Assembly (NCBI RefSeq): GCF_006716565.1
Contig: NZ_VFPG01000001.1
Span: forward strand, 5,952,001 to 6,016,000
Length of the DNA: 64,000 nucleotides
Origin: Nocardia bhagyanarayanae
Lineage (GTDB): Bacteria; Actinomycetota; Actinomycetes; Mycobacteriales; Mycobacteriaceae
Reading direction: 5' to 3'
Shown: positions 42,898 to 52,310 of the stretch, piece by piece
Position numbering within the stretch: position 1 is the stretch's first letter
Layout of the letters: each line of letters begins with the position of its first letter
Notes under the pieces: model-generated
Databases searched by the model: none
Told to the model about the DNA's origin: nothing
The model's input: only the letters and a program-made list of their open reading frames with translations
Translations under genes and position numbers: made by a program

Positions 42898-45147
42898 ATG
42901 ACGATCGGAGTGGAGCCCGTGGAGCGACCCGAACGCGCCGCCCCGGAGAGCACCGCACCGTCCGTTGCCGAACTCGACGGCACCTGCGGCCTGAGCCGCG
43001 ACCGCATCGGCGGCAAAGCGTGGAGCGTCGATCACATGCGGGCGCTCGGCCTGCCGGTGCCGCCCGCGTTCGCCGTCACGACCGAGGGCTGGGCCGACTT
43101 CCGCGCGCGCGGCACGCTGAGCGAGGAGATCTGGCTCCAGGTGCGGGCGGGTGTCGCGGCGCTCGAGCGCGGCACCGGCAGGCGCTTCGGCGACACCGAA
43201 CGACCGCTGCTGGTGTCGGTGCGCTCCGGCGCGGCGGTGAGCATGCCCGGCATGATGGACACGGTCCTCAATCTCGGCATCAACGACGACGTCGAGCGCG
43301 CGCTCGCCGCCGAGACGCGCAACCCCGGCTACGCCGCGGACACCCACGCCCGGTTCCGCTCGCAGTACAACGAGATCGTGCTCGGCGATCCGCTTGCCGC
43401 GGTCCCGCTGGACCCGTGGGAACAGCTGCGCGGCGCCATCGCGGCGGTCTTCCGATCCTGGGATTCCGCGCGCGCCAAGACCTATCGCCGCAGCCGCGGC
43501 GTCTCCGACGACCTCGGCACCGCGGTCACCGTGCAGGCCATGGTGTTCGGCAACCTCGACGCGCTCTCCGGCACCGGCGTGCTGTTCACCCGCAATCCGA
43601 ACACCGGCGAGCGCGCCGTGTTCGGCGAATGGCTGGTCGGCGGCCAGGGCGAGGACGTCGTCTCCGGCCGCACCACCCCGCGTCCGCTCGACGAGCTCGC
43701 GGTCACCATGCCCGACGTGCACAGGCAGCTACTCGCCGCCGCCGACCTGCTGGAACGGGACGGCCGCGATATCCAGGACATCGAGTTCACCGTGGAGTCC
43801 GGCAGGCTGTGGCTGTTGCAGTCGCGGCCCGCGAAGCGGTCGGCCCGCGCGGCTGTGCGCGCCGCGGTCGCCATGGCGGGCGAGGGGCTCATCGATCCGG
43901 CGACGGCGCTGTCCCGCGTCGACGCCGAGCAGGTGCGCACGGTGCTGCGGCCCGCCTCGGGCATCGAGACCGATCAACCGCCGCTGGCCCGCGGCGAGTC
44001 GGCCTGCCCCGGCCTGGCCTCCGGCATCGTCGTCACCGATCCCGACGAGGCCGAAACCCGCGCCGCCGCAGGCGAAGACGTCGTCCTGGCGCGACCGACC
44101 ACCAGCCCCGACGACCTGCACGGCATGATCGCGGCGCGGGCCATCGTCACCGAACTCGGCGGCGCCACATCGCATGCCGCGCTGGTCAGCCGGGAACTGG
44201 GCAGGCCGTGCGTGGTCGGGTGCGGGCCGGGCGTGGTGGCGGGACTGGCCGGGCGCGTGGTCACCGTCGACGGCGGCGCCGGCGCGGTGTGGCTCGGCGA
44301 GGTCACCGGAAAAGCGGTGGAGGACAGTGTGATCGAGGACGTGGCGCAGCTCGCGCGCTGGGCCGCCGTCCATCCGGACGAACTGGTCGGACTGCTCGGC
44401 GCACGGGACGGCGAAAACGCCTTCTCCACAACCGGTTCGGCCGAAAATGGACACATGACAGCAGGGACTTCGCCTGCGTCCGACGAGGCTCTGCCGCACA
44501 CCACCCCGCGCGACAGCCGGACGCAGCAGCACGCCACCCCCGACCTCGACCTCCTTCGCCTGATCGGCATCAAGGGCCGGGTCTCCGCCGACGCCGTCGC
44601 GGACAGCCTGGCGGGCGACGCCACCGAAACCGGTGAGCGCTGCGCTGATCTCGTCGCGCGCGGTCTGTGCGCGAGCACTCCGGTCGGCGTGCGTCTCACG
44701 CCGGAGGGCCGCGCCGAGCTCACCCGCCTGCTCGCCGCGGAACGAGAGACGGTGGATCCCACCGTGATCGCCACCGCTTACGACGAATTCTGCGCGTTCA
44801 ACGCCGAACTCAAGGAGATCATCACCGCCTGGCAGATGAAGGACGCCGCGACCGTCAACGACCACACCGACGCCGCCTACGACGCCGCGGTGCTGGACCG
44901 GCTGCGCACGCTGCACGGCCAAGTCGTGCCGCTGGTGCGCCGGATCGGCGAGATCGCGCCCCGGTTGTCCCGCTACGCAGGCCGGTTGGATCGGGCGGTC
45001 GAGCGCATCGACGGCGGCGACCACACCTGGGTGGCGCGTCCGATCATGGACAGCTACCACACCGTGTGGTTCGAGTTGCACGAAGACCTCATCGGTCTGT
45101 GCGGGCTCAGCCGCGCTGACGAGGCCGCGGCGGGCCGGGCCCACTGA
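42898..45147 (+). CDS. PPDK-like ATP-grasp/swivelling-domain protein with unusual C-terminus
   Basis: Encodes 749 residues; the ATG at 42898 follows AAGGAG. Residues 1-340 are a PPDK-type ATP-grasp domain (GGKAWSVDHMRALGLPVPPAF, VRSGAAVSMPGMMDTVLNLG, GTGVLFTRNPNTGE). A swivelling phosphohistidine domain follows (ELGGATSHAALVSRELGRPC with the catalytic His). The TIM-barrel PEP/pyruvate domain of true PPDK (about 880 residues) is absent. After a low-complexity linker near 500 comes a winged-helix-like part (LLRLIGIKGRVSADAVADSL, GVRLTPEGRAELTRLL) and a helical tail. It can probably self-phosphorylate but cannot make PEP by itself. Mycobacteria also carry shortened PpdK proteins. Confidence 0.85.
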   Translation: MTIGVEPVERPERAAPESTAPSVAELDGTCGLSRDRIGGKAWSVDHMRALGLPVPPAFAVTTEGWADFRARGTLSEEIWLQVRAGVAALERGTGRRFGDTERPLLVSVRSGAAVSMPGMMDTVLNLGINDDVERALAAETRNPGYAADTHARFRSQYNEIVLGDPLAAVPLDPWEQLRGAIAAVFRSWDSARAKTYRRSRGVSDDLGTAVTVQAMVFGNLDALSGTGVLFTRNPNTGERAVFGEWLVGGQGEDVVSGRTTPRPLDELAVTMPDVHRQLLAAADLLERDGRDIQDIEFTVESGRLWLLQSRPAKRSARAAVRAAVAMAGEGLIDPATALSRVDAEQVRTVLRPASGIETDQPPLARGESACPGLASGIVVTDPDEAETRAAAGEDVVLARPTTSPDDLHGMIAARAIVTELGGATSHAALVSRELGRPCVVGCGPGVVAGLAGRVVTVDGGAGAVWLGEVTGKAVEDSVIEDVAQLARWAAVHPDELVGLLGARDGENAFSTTGSAENGHMTAGTSPASDEALPHTTPRDSRTQQHATPDLDLLRLIGIKGRVSADAVADSLAGDATETGERCADLVARGLCASTPVGVRLTPEGRAELTRLLAAERETVDPTVIATAYDEFCAFNAELKEIITAWQMKDAATVNDHTDAAYDAAVLDRLRTLHGQVVPLVRRIGEIAPRLSRYAGRLDRAVERIDGGDHTWVARPIMDSYHTVWFELHEDLIGLCGLSRADEAAAGRAH

Positions 45148-45152
45148 CCGCC

Positions 45153-45917
45153 ATGCACACCGACAGTTCCCCGCGGCGATGGGTCGAATTCGCCGAGATC
45201 GACAATGTCCGCGACCTCGGCGGGCTGCCCGTGTCCGGCGGCGGCGTCACCCGGTTCGGCACGGTGTACCGGGCCAGTACTCCGCAGCATCTGACCGAGG
45301 ACGATCTGATCCTGCTGACCGGGCAGGTCGGCCTGCGCACGCTGATCGACCTGCGCAATCCCGACGAGGTCGAGCGGGAGGGTTACGGCCTGCTCGGCGA
45401 GGCGGCCGTGCAGCTGGTCAACCTGCCCGTGCGCAAGGCGGCCGCCACCACCGCCACCCCTGCCGACCTCGTACCCGACGCCAAGCACTACGACCTGGTC
45501 GCGCTCTATCGCGAACTACTCGACGGCAGCGTCGAATCCGTCTTGTCGGCCGTGCGGCTGATCACCGACACCGAACGGCATTCGGTGGTCTTCCACTGCG
45601 CCGCGGGCAAGGACCGCACCGGCGTGCTCGCCGCGGTGCTGCTGGACGCCGTCGGCGTGCCCGCGGAGTTCATCGCCGCGGACTACGCCCTCTCCGGCGA
45701 ACGGATGGCCCGGGTTCGTGCCCGCCTCGACGCCCTCCCCTCGTACCACGGCCTACCACCGGTACGCACCGGAATCCTCGCGGTCGAACCCACAGTGATG
45801 AGCGAATTCCTGACCAGATTGCACACCGACCACGGCGGCGCGGCAGGCTGGTTGCGCGCACACGGCCTCACCGACCGCGAGCTGACCGACCTACGCCGGG
45901 TGCTGATCGAGAACTGA
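45153..45917 (+). CDS. PtpB-like tyrosine phosphatase
   Basis: Encodes 254 residues. Contains the CX5R loop HCAAGKDRTGV, the general layout of Y_phosphatase3 / MptpB-type enzymes (NVRDLGGLPVSGGGVTRFGTVYRAS, LIDLRNPDEVEREG), and a C-terminal helical part. These are secreted or cytosolic dual-specificity tyrosine/phosphoinositide phosphatases; no signal peptide is seen. Five bases after the PPDK-like stop, so probably co-transcribed. Confidence 0.88.
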   Translation: MHTDSSPRRWVEFAEIDNVRDLGGLPVSGGGVTRFGTVYRASTPQHLTEDDLILLTGQVGLRTLIDLRNPDEVEREGYGLLGEAAVQLVNLPVRKAAATTATPADLVPDAKHYDLVALYRELLDGSVESVLSAVRLITDTERHSVVFHCAAGKDRTGVLAAVLLDAVGVPAEFIAADYALSGERMARVRARLDALPSYHGLPPVRTGILAVEPTVMSEFLTRLHTDHGGAAGWLRAHGLTDRELTDLRRVLIEN

Positions 45918-45943
45918 CCACAGCACCCGACGAGTGCTACATC

Positions 45944-45970
45944 GAAAGCGGCATGTCGAGAACCGCTTTC
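45944..45970. terminator. Bidirectional hairpin terminator candidate
   Basis: GAAAGCGG (45944-45951) and CCGCTTTC (45963-45970) are perfect 8-bp arms with an 11-base loop, between convergent stops at 45917 (+) and 46000 (-). The A/T ends could serve as short U tracts in either direction. Confidence 0.6.
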
Positions 45971-45999
45971 AGCGAATTGCCAGGTGCCGACGGCCGGCT

Positions 46000-47766
46000 C
46001 TACATGCGTTCTGGCGCTGCGATTCCCAGTAGCCCGAGCCCGTGCCGCAGCGTTCGGGCAGTGAGTCGGCACAGCGCGAGTCGGTTGTTCCGGGTGGGTT
46101 CTTCGGCGGCCAGGACGGGGCAGTTGTCGTAGAAAGTGGTGAAGTCGCGGGCCAGGTCGTAGAGGTATCCACACAGTCGGTGGGGTTCGAGTGTGGTCGC
46201 GACTTCGTCGACGGTGCCCCCGTAGGCGTCCAGCGCCAAGGCCAGCGCTCGTTCGGCGGATGCGAGCCTGAGCTCGGGGTTCACCGTGGCGTCGGGTTGG
46301 TCGGCCTTGCGCAAGATGGAACGGATCCGGGCGTGCGCGTATTGCAGATACACCGCGGTGTTGCCGTTGAGCGCCGCCATCCGGTCCAGGTCGAAGGTGT
46401 AATCCTTGACCCGCGATGTGGACAGGTCGGCGTACTTGACCGCGCCGATGCCGGCTTGCTCGGCGATCTCATCCAGTTCGGCGCTCGGCAGCTCGGGGTT
46501 CTTCTCGGCTACGACCTGGCGCGCCTTCGCGACGGCGTCGTCGAGCAGGTCCAGCAACCGGACGGTGCCACCGGCGCGGGTTTTGAACGGTTTGCCGTCC
46601 GGGCCGAGGACCGTGCCGTAGGCGATGTGCTCGGCGGCGATATCGTCGGTGAGCCAGCCCGCGCGGCGAGCGGCCTCGAACACCAGCTGGAAGTGCAGGG
46701 CTTGGCGGGAGTCGGTGACATACAGCAACCGGTCCACGGCGAGGGTGTTGATCCGGTATCGGATGGTCGCCAGGTCGGTGGTGTCGTAGCCGTATCCGCC
46801 GTCGCGTTTGCGCACCATCAGCGGAACGGGCTGGTCATCCGGACCGGTGACTTCTTCGGAGAAGAACACCAGAGCGCCGTCACTGTCCACCACGATGCCT
46901 TTGCCGACCAGTTCATCGATCGTTTCGGCGAGCATCGGGTTGTAGAACGACTCGCCGACGTAGTCCTCGGGAGTCAGCAGCACGTGGAGCCGGTCGTAGA
47001 TTTCGCCGAACGCTTTCTCCGATTCGGCGACGATCTCGCTCCAGCGCGCCAGCGTCGCGGGGTCACCCGCCTGCAACGCGACGACCCGGGCACGCGAGCG
47101 ATCGGCGAATCGCGGATCGGCATCGAAGGCCGCACGCGCGGCCTTGTAAAGCCCGTCCAGCGCCGACACCGACGACGCATCCCCGGTCAGATCGTCGTGG
47201 CGCCACTGCGCGTCGGGGTGTTCGTCGAGGTATTGGATGAGCATCCCGAACTGAGTTCCCCGGTCGCCGAGGTGATTTTGGCGGATCACCTCGGCGCCGA
47301 GGAAGCCGAGTACCCGCGCGAGGCTGTCGCCGATGATCGTCGTGCGCAAATGCCCGACGTGCATCTCCTTGGCGATATTGGGCGCGGAATAGTCGATCAC
47401 CACCCGAGTTCCGCGTCCGGAGGCAGACACACCGAGCCGTTCATCGGCCAACCGCGCCGCCACCTGGTTCCAGATCGACCGATCCGACACCGTGAGGTTG
47501 AGAAAGCCGGGACCTGACAGCTGCACCGACGCCAGCTCCGGCGTCCCGCTCGCACGAAGTGCCACCGCGATCTCACCGGCGAGTTCGATCGGCTCGACCT
47601 GCAATCGTTTTGCGAGCGCGAGGGCGGCGTTGGCCTGGAAGTCGGCGTGCGTGGATCGTCGGACAACCGGGTCTGCTCCCGCCGCGTCGGGACGGATTCG
47701 GCTGATCGCCTCGGAAACGGCGGCAGCGACGTGATCGAGCAGTGGCAGCACCCCGGAATGGCTCAC
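46000..47766 (-). CDS. argS: Arginyl-tRNA synthetase
   Basis: Encodes 588 residues from GTG at 47766, preceded by AGGAGG; an in-frame ATG at 47784 lies before that site. Class I signature HVGH in SAPNIAKEMHVGHLRTT, then GDSLARVLGFLGAEVIRQNHLGDRGTQFG. The KMSKS-equivalent is KPFKTRAGG, and the anticodon-binding helical end has YLQYAHARIRSIL. An N-terminal Arg-S domain is present. It charges tRNA-Arg. It sits alone, not in the lysA/hom/thrC context usual for the housekeeping actinobacterial argS, so a second copy is likely elsewhere; only the genome can show that. Confidence 0.93.
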   Translation of the reverse strand: MSHSGVLPLLDHVAAAVSEAISRIRPDAAGADPVVRRSTHADFQANAALALAKRLQVEPIELAGEIAVALRASGTPELASVQLSGPGFLNLTVSDRSIWNQVAARLADERLGVSASGRGTRVVIDYSAPNIAKEMHVGHLRTTIIGDSLARVLGFLGAEVIRQNHLGDRGTQFGMLIQYLDEHPDAQWRHDDLTGDASSVSALDGLYKAARAAFDADPRFADRSRARVVALQAGDPATLARWSEIVAESEKAFGEIYDRLHVLLTPEDYVGESFYNPMLAETIDELVGKGIVVDSDGALVFFSEEVTGPDDQPVPLMVRKRDGGYGYDTTDLATIRYRINTLAVDRLLYVTDSRQALHFQLVFEAARRAGWLTDDIAAEHIAYGTVLGPDGKPFKTRAGGTVRLLDLLDDAVAKARQVVAEKNPELPSAELDEIAEQAGIGAVKYADLSTSRVKDYTFDLDRMAALNGNTAVYLQYAHARIRSILRKADQPDATVNPELRLASAERALALALDAYGGTVDEVATTLEPHRLCGYLYDLARDFTTFYDNCPVLAAEEPTRNNRLALCRLTARTLRHGLGLLGIAAPERM

Positions 47767-47862
47767 GGGCGGATTCCTCCTCATGGTAGGGACCCGTCAG
47801 TATCTCAGGCTCGTGTACGACCATCGACGCAATAATCGGCTCCGCGGCGGGATCATGGTCGT

Positions 47863-48744
47863 ATGGCGACGCGGGAAGTGGTCCGGGCGGGCCGGTTCAC
47901 GAACATCTACGACCCGAGCGCGGGTGCGGCGCATCCGTGGTACATCAACGACCACACGATCGTGCGGGATCGGGACGGTGGATGGCACCTGTTCGGCATC
48001 ACTCACCCCGAGCCCGCCGATCCGTTCCACGAGATCGAATTCGCGCACGCCACCGCGCCCGATCTGCTCGGCCCGTGGACGAAACGTGAGCCCGCGCTGA
48101 CGGTCGATCCCGGCTACCACGGCGAGACCCACCTCTGGGCGCCGTACGTGATCCGTTCCGGCGCAACATACTTCATGTTCTACGCGGCTGGCGGACCGGA
48201 CCGCACCCGTGCGGCGATCAACCTGGCCACCTCCACCGACCTCGTCCGCTGGGAGCGCGCGCCCGGCGGGCCGCTGTTCCGCGACGGCTACGACGCCCGC
48301 GACCCGATGGTGCTGCGCATCGGCGAGAAATGGGCGATGTACTACTGCGCGACGAGCGCACCGGAGGGCGGTCACCACGTGGTCGCCTACCGGCTCAGTA
48401 CCGACCTGTGGCGCTGGGGCGAGCGGCACATCGCCTACGCCGATCCGACGATCGGCACCGAGGCGGGCAACACCGAGTCGCCGTTCGTGGTGCGCCACGA
48501 CGACCGCTGGTACCTGTTCATCGGCCCACGGCCGGGCTACGTCGGCACCGATATCTTCCGCAGCGACAACCCTTTTCGCTTCCGCATCGGCGACAAGATC
48601 GGGCACGTGGCCGCGCACGCCGCCGAGGTCGTCCGGCACGCGGACCGCTGGTGGGTCACCAGCGCGGGCTGGGGGCAGGGCGGTGTCCACCTCGCGCCGC
48701 TCACCTTCCCGCCGCCGCCCGCGGGCATCGCCGTGCCGCGCTGA
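47863..48744 (+). CDS. GH43/GH32-like five-bladed beta-propeller glycosidase
   Basis: Encodes 293 residues from the ATG at 47863. It has the three-acid arrangement of GH43/32 propellers: Asp30 in WYINDHTIV, Asp147 in DARDPMVLR, Glu205 in NTESPFVVR, along with HLWAPYVIRSGATYFMFYAAGG and STDLVRWERAPG strands. No signal peptide, so it would act on imported oligosaccharides, unless exported another way. Family members cleave arabinofuranosides, xylosides or fructofuranosides. First gene of the carbohydrate locus. Could also be an inactive binding propeller. Confidence 0.8.
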   Translation: MATREVVRAGRFTNIYDPSAGAAHPWYINDHTIVRDRDGGWHLFGITHPEPADPFHEIEFAHATAPDLLGPWTKREPALTVDPGYHGETHLWAPYVIRSGATYFMFYAAGGPDRTRAAINLATSTDLVRWERAPGGPLFRDGYDARDPMVLRIGEKWAMYYCATSAPEGGHHVVAYRLSTDLWRWGERHIAYADPTIGTEAGNTESPFVVRHDDRWYLFIGPRPGYVGTDIFRSDNPFRFRIGDKIGHVAAHAAEVVRHADRWWVTSAGWGQGGVHLAPLTFPPPPAGIAVPR

Positions 48745-48865
48745 CCACGGCGCCTGTGTGACGATCCCGGCTCCGTTACGCCGAAAGGTGCCGATCCGGC
48801 TGGGTCGCCTGGTATCTGTTGAGCGAGTCGACTATCCGCCCACCCACCCGCGGGGAGGTAACGGC

Positions 48866-50284
48866 ATGGCCCGTATCGGCGTGATCAGCGTTTCCGACGG
48901 CCGCGACTACGTGCACACCGGCATCGCGGACTTCATCCGGACCACCGAGGACCGTCTCGTCGCCGCACTGACCGCGGCGGGCCACGAGGTGGTGCGCGGC
49001 ACGGACATCATCAGCGACAACGCGCTGGCCGGATCGGTGGCGCGCGAGGTGGCCGCGGCCGGCGTCGACCTCACCGTGCTGCACTACGCCGTCTGGGCCT
49101 TCCCGCACTTCAGCATGCTCGCCGCCGGCGCGACACCCGGCCCGCTGCTGTTGCTCTCGAACATCGACCCGGTGCAGCCGGGAATGGTCGGCATGCTCGC
49201 CGCGGGTGGCGCGCTGGACCAGATCGGCCGCGCGCACACCCGGTTGTGGGGCGATCCGGAGGACGCCGCGCTGATCGAGGCGATCGGGGTGCGCGCCACG
49301 GCGGCGGCGGCCGTCTCGGCGTTGCGCGGCAGCACTTTCGGACGCTTCGGCGGGCGGCCGATGGGCATGAACACCGCCGTCGCCAACACCGATCAGTGGC
49401 AGCGGCTGTTCGGCATCGACGTGGAGGAGATCGACCAGTGGGAGATCGTGCGCCGGGCCGACCAGGCGGACGCCGGTGAGGCCAAGGCCGCGCGGGAGTG
49501 GCTGGAACGTCACGCCACCGTGCACTACGACGGCGCGAAACTCACCCCGGAGCTGCTGGAGCGCCAGATCCGCTCGTACCTGGCCGTGCGCGAGCTGATC
49601 GCGCAGTGGCGGCTGGATTTCTCGGGCATCAAGGGACAGCCGGAGCTCACCCAGTACTTCGCGACGATGGACGTCACCGAGGCGTTCCTCAACGACCCCT
49701 ACGACTGGAACGGCCCCAAGGAGACCCACGTCTGCGCCACCGAGGCCGACATGGACGGCGCGCTCACCATGCAGCTGCTCAAACACCTCGCGGGCACCCC
49801 CGTGCTGTTCGCCGACGTCCGGCACTATCACGCCGATCGCGACATCTGGGATCTGTGCAATTCCGGTCAGCACGCGACCTGGTTCGCCGCCCGCAGCGCC
49901 GATCCGGCGGAGAACCTGGCCCGGGTGCACCTCTACCCGGAGGTGTTCTTCTTTCCGGCGGGCGGCGCGTCGGTGCATCACCTCGCCGCGCCGGGCACGA
50001 TGACCCTGGCCCGGCTGACCCGCAAGGACGGCGACTACCGGATGCAGCTGATGCTGGGCGAGTTCGAGGCCTACGACGAGCAGACCAACGAATCGCTGAT
50101 GAAACAGTCCACCAGGGAGTGGCCGCACGCGTTCGCACGGCTCGACGCGCGCGCCGAGGATTTCCTGTCCCGCTTCGGCGCCAACCACATTCACGGCGTG
50201 CCGGGCGACCACCGTGCGGCGGTGCGTGCGACCTGCGAGTTGCTCGGCGTCGCGCTCGACGAGTTCACCCGCGACCCGCGATGA
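48866..50284 (+). CDS. L-fucose/L-arabinose (D-arabinose) isomerase-family protein
   Basis: Encodes 472 residues; the ATG at 48866 follows GGGGAGG. Candidate metal-site residues of the fucose-isomerase fold: Glu in CATEADMDGALT (near 293), Asp in LFADVRHYH (near 317) and His in NSGQHATWF (near 336). The N-terminal substrate half has VLHYAVWAFPHFSML and LLLLSNIDP. The family interconverts aldoses and ketoses (L-fucose, D-arabinose, L-arabinose). Together with an FGGY kinase next door, D-arabinose to D-ribulose is attractive; this is inference. Confidence 0.82.
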   Translation: MARIGVISVSDGRDYVHTGIADFIRTTEDRLVAALTAAGHEVVRGTDIISDNALAGSVAREVAAAGVDLTVLHYAVWAFPHFSMLAAGATPGPLLLLSNIDPVQPGMVGMLAAGGALDQIGRAHTRLWGDPEDAALIEAIGVRATAAAAVSALRGSTFGRFGGRPMGMNTAVANTDQWQRLFGIDVEEIDQWEIVRRADQADAGEAKAAREWLERHATVHYDGAKLTPELLERQIRSYLAVRELIAQWRLDFSGIKGQPELTQYFATMDVTEAFLNDPYDWNGPKETHVCATEADMDGALTMQLLKHLAGTPVLFADVRHYHADRDIWDLCNSGQHATWFAARSADPAENLARVHLYPEVFFFPAGGASVHHLAAPGTMTLARLTRKDGDYRMQLMLGEFEAYDEQTNESLMKQSTREWPHAFARLDARAEDFLSRFGANHIHGVPGDHRAAVRATCELLGVALDEFTRDPR

Positions 50285-50309
50285 CCCCGGCCGGTCAGCG
50301 GGAACGGTG

Positions 50310-51794
50310 GTGAGCGTGTTCCTCGGCATCGATATCGGCACCTCGGCCTCCAAGGGCGTGCTGGTGCGCGCGGACGGCACGGTCGTCGCGAGAGCCGAAC
50401 GCGCTCATGCCGTCTCGACGCCGCGTCCGGGGTGGGTGGAGCACGACGCGGAAGCGGTGTGGTGGTCGGATTTCATCGCGATCACCACCGAGCTGGTGGG
50501 GGCGGGCGGGGCCGACGTCGACGGGCTCGCGGTGTCCGGCATCGGGCCGTGCCTGCTGCCCGCCGACGGTGCCGGAAATCCGTTGCGGCCGGCCGTTCTC
50601 TACGGCGTCGACACCCGTGCGACCGCCGAAATCGCGGAACTGAACGCGGAATTCGGCGCGGACGCCGTGCTGGATCGGGCCGGTTCGCCGCTGACGAGTC
50701 AGGCGGTCGGACCCAAACTCCGCTGGCTGGCGCGGCACGAACCGCGGGTCGCCGACCGCACCGAGCTGCTGCTGATGGCGAGTTCCTTTCTGGTGCACCG
50801 CCTCACGGGCCGATACGTGCTCGATCACCAATCCGCCAGCCAGTGCGTGCCGCTCTACGATCTGCGCAAGCGCGAGTGGGCGGCGGACTGGGCCGAAGCA
50901 GTGGCGCCCGGCTTGGCGCTGCCCGAACTGGCGTGGCCCACCGAGATCGTCGGCCGGGTGAGCACGGCCGCCGCCGCGGCGACGGGCCTGCCCGCGGGTC
51001 TGCCGGTCACCACCGGAACGATCGACGCCTGGGCCGAGGCCGAGAGCGTCGGCGTGCGCGCACCCGGCGACGCCATGGTCATGTACGGCACCACCATGTT
51101 CCTCGTGCAGGTGCTGACCGAGCCGGTCCCGCATCCCGGTCTCTGGGGAACGTGCGGAACATGGCCAGGCACATACACTCTCGCGGCGGGCATGGCCACC
51201 TCCGGCGCGGTCACCGAATGGCTGCGCGATCTGGTCGGCGGCGACTACACCGAGCTGGTGACCGAGGCCGCCGCGGTGCCTGCGGGCAGCCGCGGCCTGC
51301 TGGCGCTCCCCTATTTCGCGGGCGAACGCACCCCGCTCTTCGATCCCGACGCGCGCGGCGTCGTGGCGGGACTCACGCTGCGCCACGGCCGCGCCGAGTT
51401 GTACCGCGCCGCGCTGGAGTCGATCGCCTACGGCGTCCGGCACAACCTGGAGGCGATGACCGAGGCGGGCGGGCAGGCGCGGCGGCTGGTCGCCGTCGGC
51501 GGCGGCACCAAGGGCGGACTGTGGACGCGGATCGTCTCCGAAGTCACCGGACTGCCCCAGCAGCTGCCCGCCGACACCGTAGGCGCCTGCCTCGGTGACG
51601 CCATGCTGGCCGCCACCGCGGCCGGTCTCGACACCTCGGCGTGGAACCCGGTGGCCGACACCGTCGTCCCCGATCCGGCGCGCACCGCCGACTACGAGCC
51701 GTACTACCGCCGCTATCGCGAGCTCTACACCGCGACCGCCGAGATCGCGCATTTCCTCGCGGCCGAGCAACGCAGAGCGCACCCGCCTTCCTGA
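50310..51794 (+). CDS. FGGY-family carbohydrate kinase
   Basis: Encodes about 494 residues. FGGY ATPase fold: FLGIDIGTSASKGVLV phosphate-1 motif, WWSDFIAITTELV, ASSFLVHRLTGRYVLDHQSAS, TTGTIDAWAEAESVG with the probable catalytic Asp, ALPYFAGERTPLFDPDARG, and VGGGTKGGLW adenosine motif. It is a ketose or polyol kinase such as ribulokinase or xylulokinase; exact sugar unknown. Start is one of three GTG codons (50307, 50310, 50316) 26-32 bases after the isomerase stop. Co-transcribed with the isomerase. Confidence 0.88.
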   Translation: MSVFLGIDIGTSASKGVLVRADGTVVARAERAHAVSTPRPGWVEHDAEAVWWSDFIAITTELVGAGGADVDGLAVSGIGPCLLPADGAGNPLRPAVLYGVDTRATAEIAELNAEFGADAVLDRAGSPLTSQAVGPKLRWLARHEPRVADRTELLLMASSFLVHRLTGRYVLDHQSASQCVPLYDLRKREWAADWAEAVAPGLALPELAWPTEIVGRVSTAAAAATGLPAGLPVTTGTIDAWAEAESVGVRAPGDAMVMYGTTMFLVQVLTEPVPHPGLWGTCGTWPGTYTLAAGMATSGAVTEWLRDLVGGDYTELVTEAAAVPAGSRGLLALPYFAGERTPLFDPDARGVVAGLTLRHGRAELYRAALESIAYGVRHNLEAMTEAGGQARRLVAVGGGTKGGLWTRIVSEVTGLPQQLPADTVGACLGDAMLAATAAGLDTSAWNPVADTVVPDPARTADYEPYYRRYRELYTATAEIAHFLAAEQRRAHPPS

Positions 51795-51848
51795 TCCTCG
51801 GACGTCGTGCCAGGATGCATGAGGCAGAACCGGCAGGGAGGACCCGAA

Positions 51849-52310
51849 TTGCCCACAGTGACCTTGACACAAGAGAACTTTCACCACGTCGTCAACGGCA
51901 ACCACATCGTGCTGATCGACTGGTGGGCGGGCTGGTGCGGCCCGTGCCGCCATTTCGCGCCCGTGTACGAGGCATCCTCCGATCTGCACCCCGACATCGT
52001 GCACGGCAAGGTCGACACCGAGGCCGAAGTAGCGCTGACGGCGATGGCGCAGGTCGACCGGTTCCCCACGCTGATGGCCTTCCGTGAGGGCCTGCTGGTG
52101 TTCTCCCAGCCGGGGTTCCTGCCCGCCGCCGATCTCGAGGAGGTCGTGCAGCAGGTGCGCTGGCTGGACATGGATCAGGTCCGCAAAGAACTGGCCGCGC
52201 AGGGCGGAGACCCACAGCAGGCCGAACCCGTCGGGGCGGCCCCCGCGGGCGCCGCCCGTATGGCCGGACCGGCTCGCGGACCCGTCCAGTACGGCTGGCC
52301 CGGGCTGTGA
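51849..52310 (+). CDS. Thioredoxin with C-terminal extension
   Basis: Encodes 153 residues from a TTG at 51849 placed seven bases after GGGAGG. Thioredoxin fold: VLIDWWAGWCGPCRHFAPVYEA with WCGPC redox pair, FPTLMAFREG with the cis-Pro. After about residue 105 an acidic helix (DMDQVRKELAAQ) and a Pro/Ala/Gly-rich tail follow. The stop overlaps the start of the DUF2961 gene (GTGA), so both are made together. A redox protein inside a sugar operon is odd; it may protect a thiol-sensitive partner. Confidence 0.9.
   Translation: MPTVTLTQENFHHVVNGNHIVLIDWWAGWCGPCRHFAPVYEASSDLHPDIVHGKVDTEAEVALTAMAQVDRFPTLMAFREGLLVFSQPGFLPAADLEEVVQQVRWLDMDQVRKELAAQGGDPQQAEPVGAAPAGAARMAGPARGPVQYGWPGL

Noticed and set aside
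42898..45147. Functional pyruvate phosphate dikinase
   Set aside because: The PEP/pyruvate TIM barrel is absent and the C-terminus is unrelated, so the full reaction cannot be assigned.
48866..50284. L-fucose catabolic isomerase
   Set aside because: No fuculokinase/fuculose-phosphate aldolase pair and no fucosidase are visible; the neighbours fit pentose or polyol use better.
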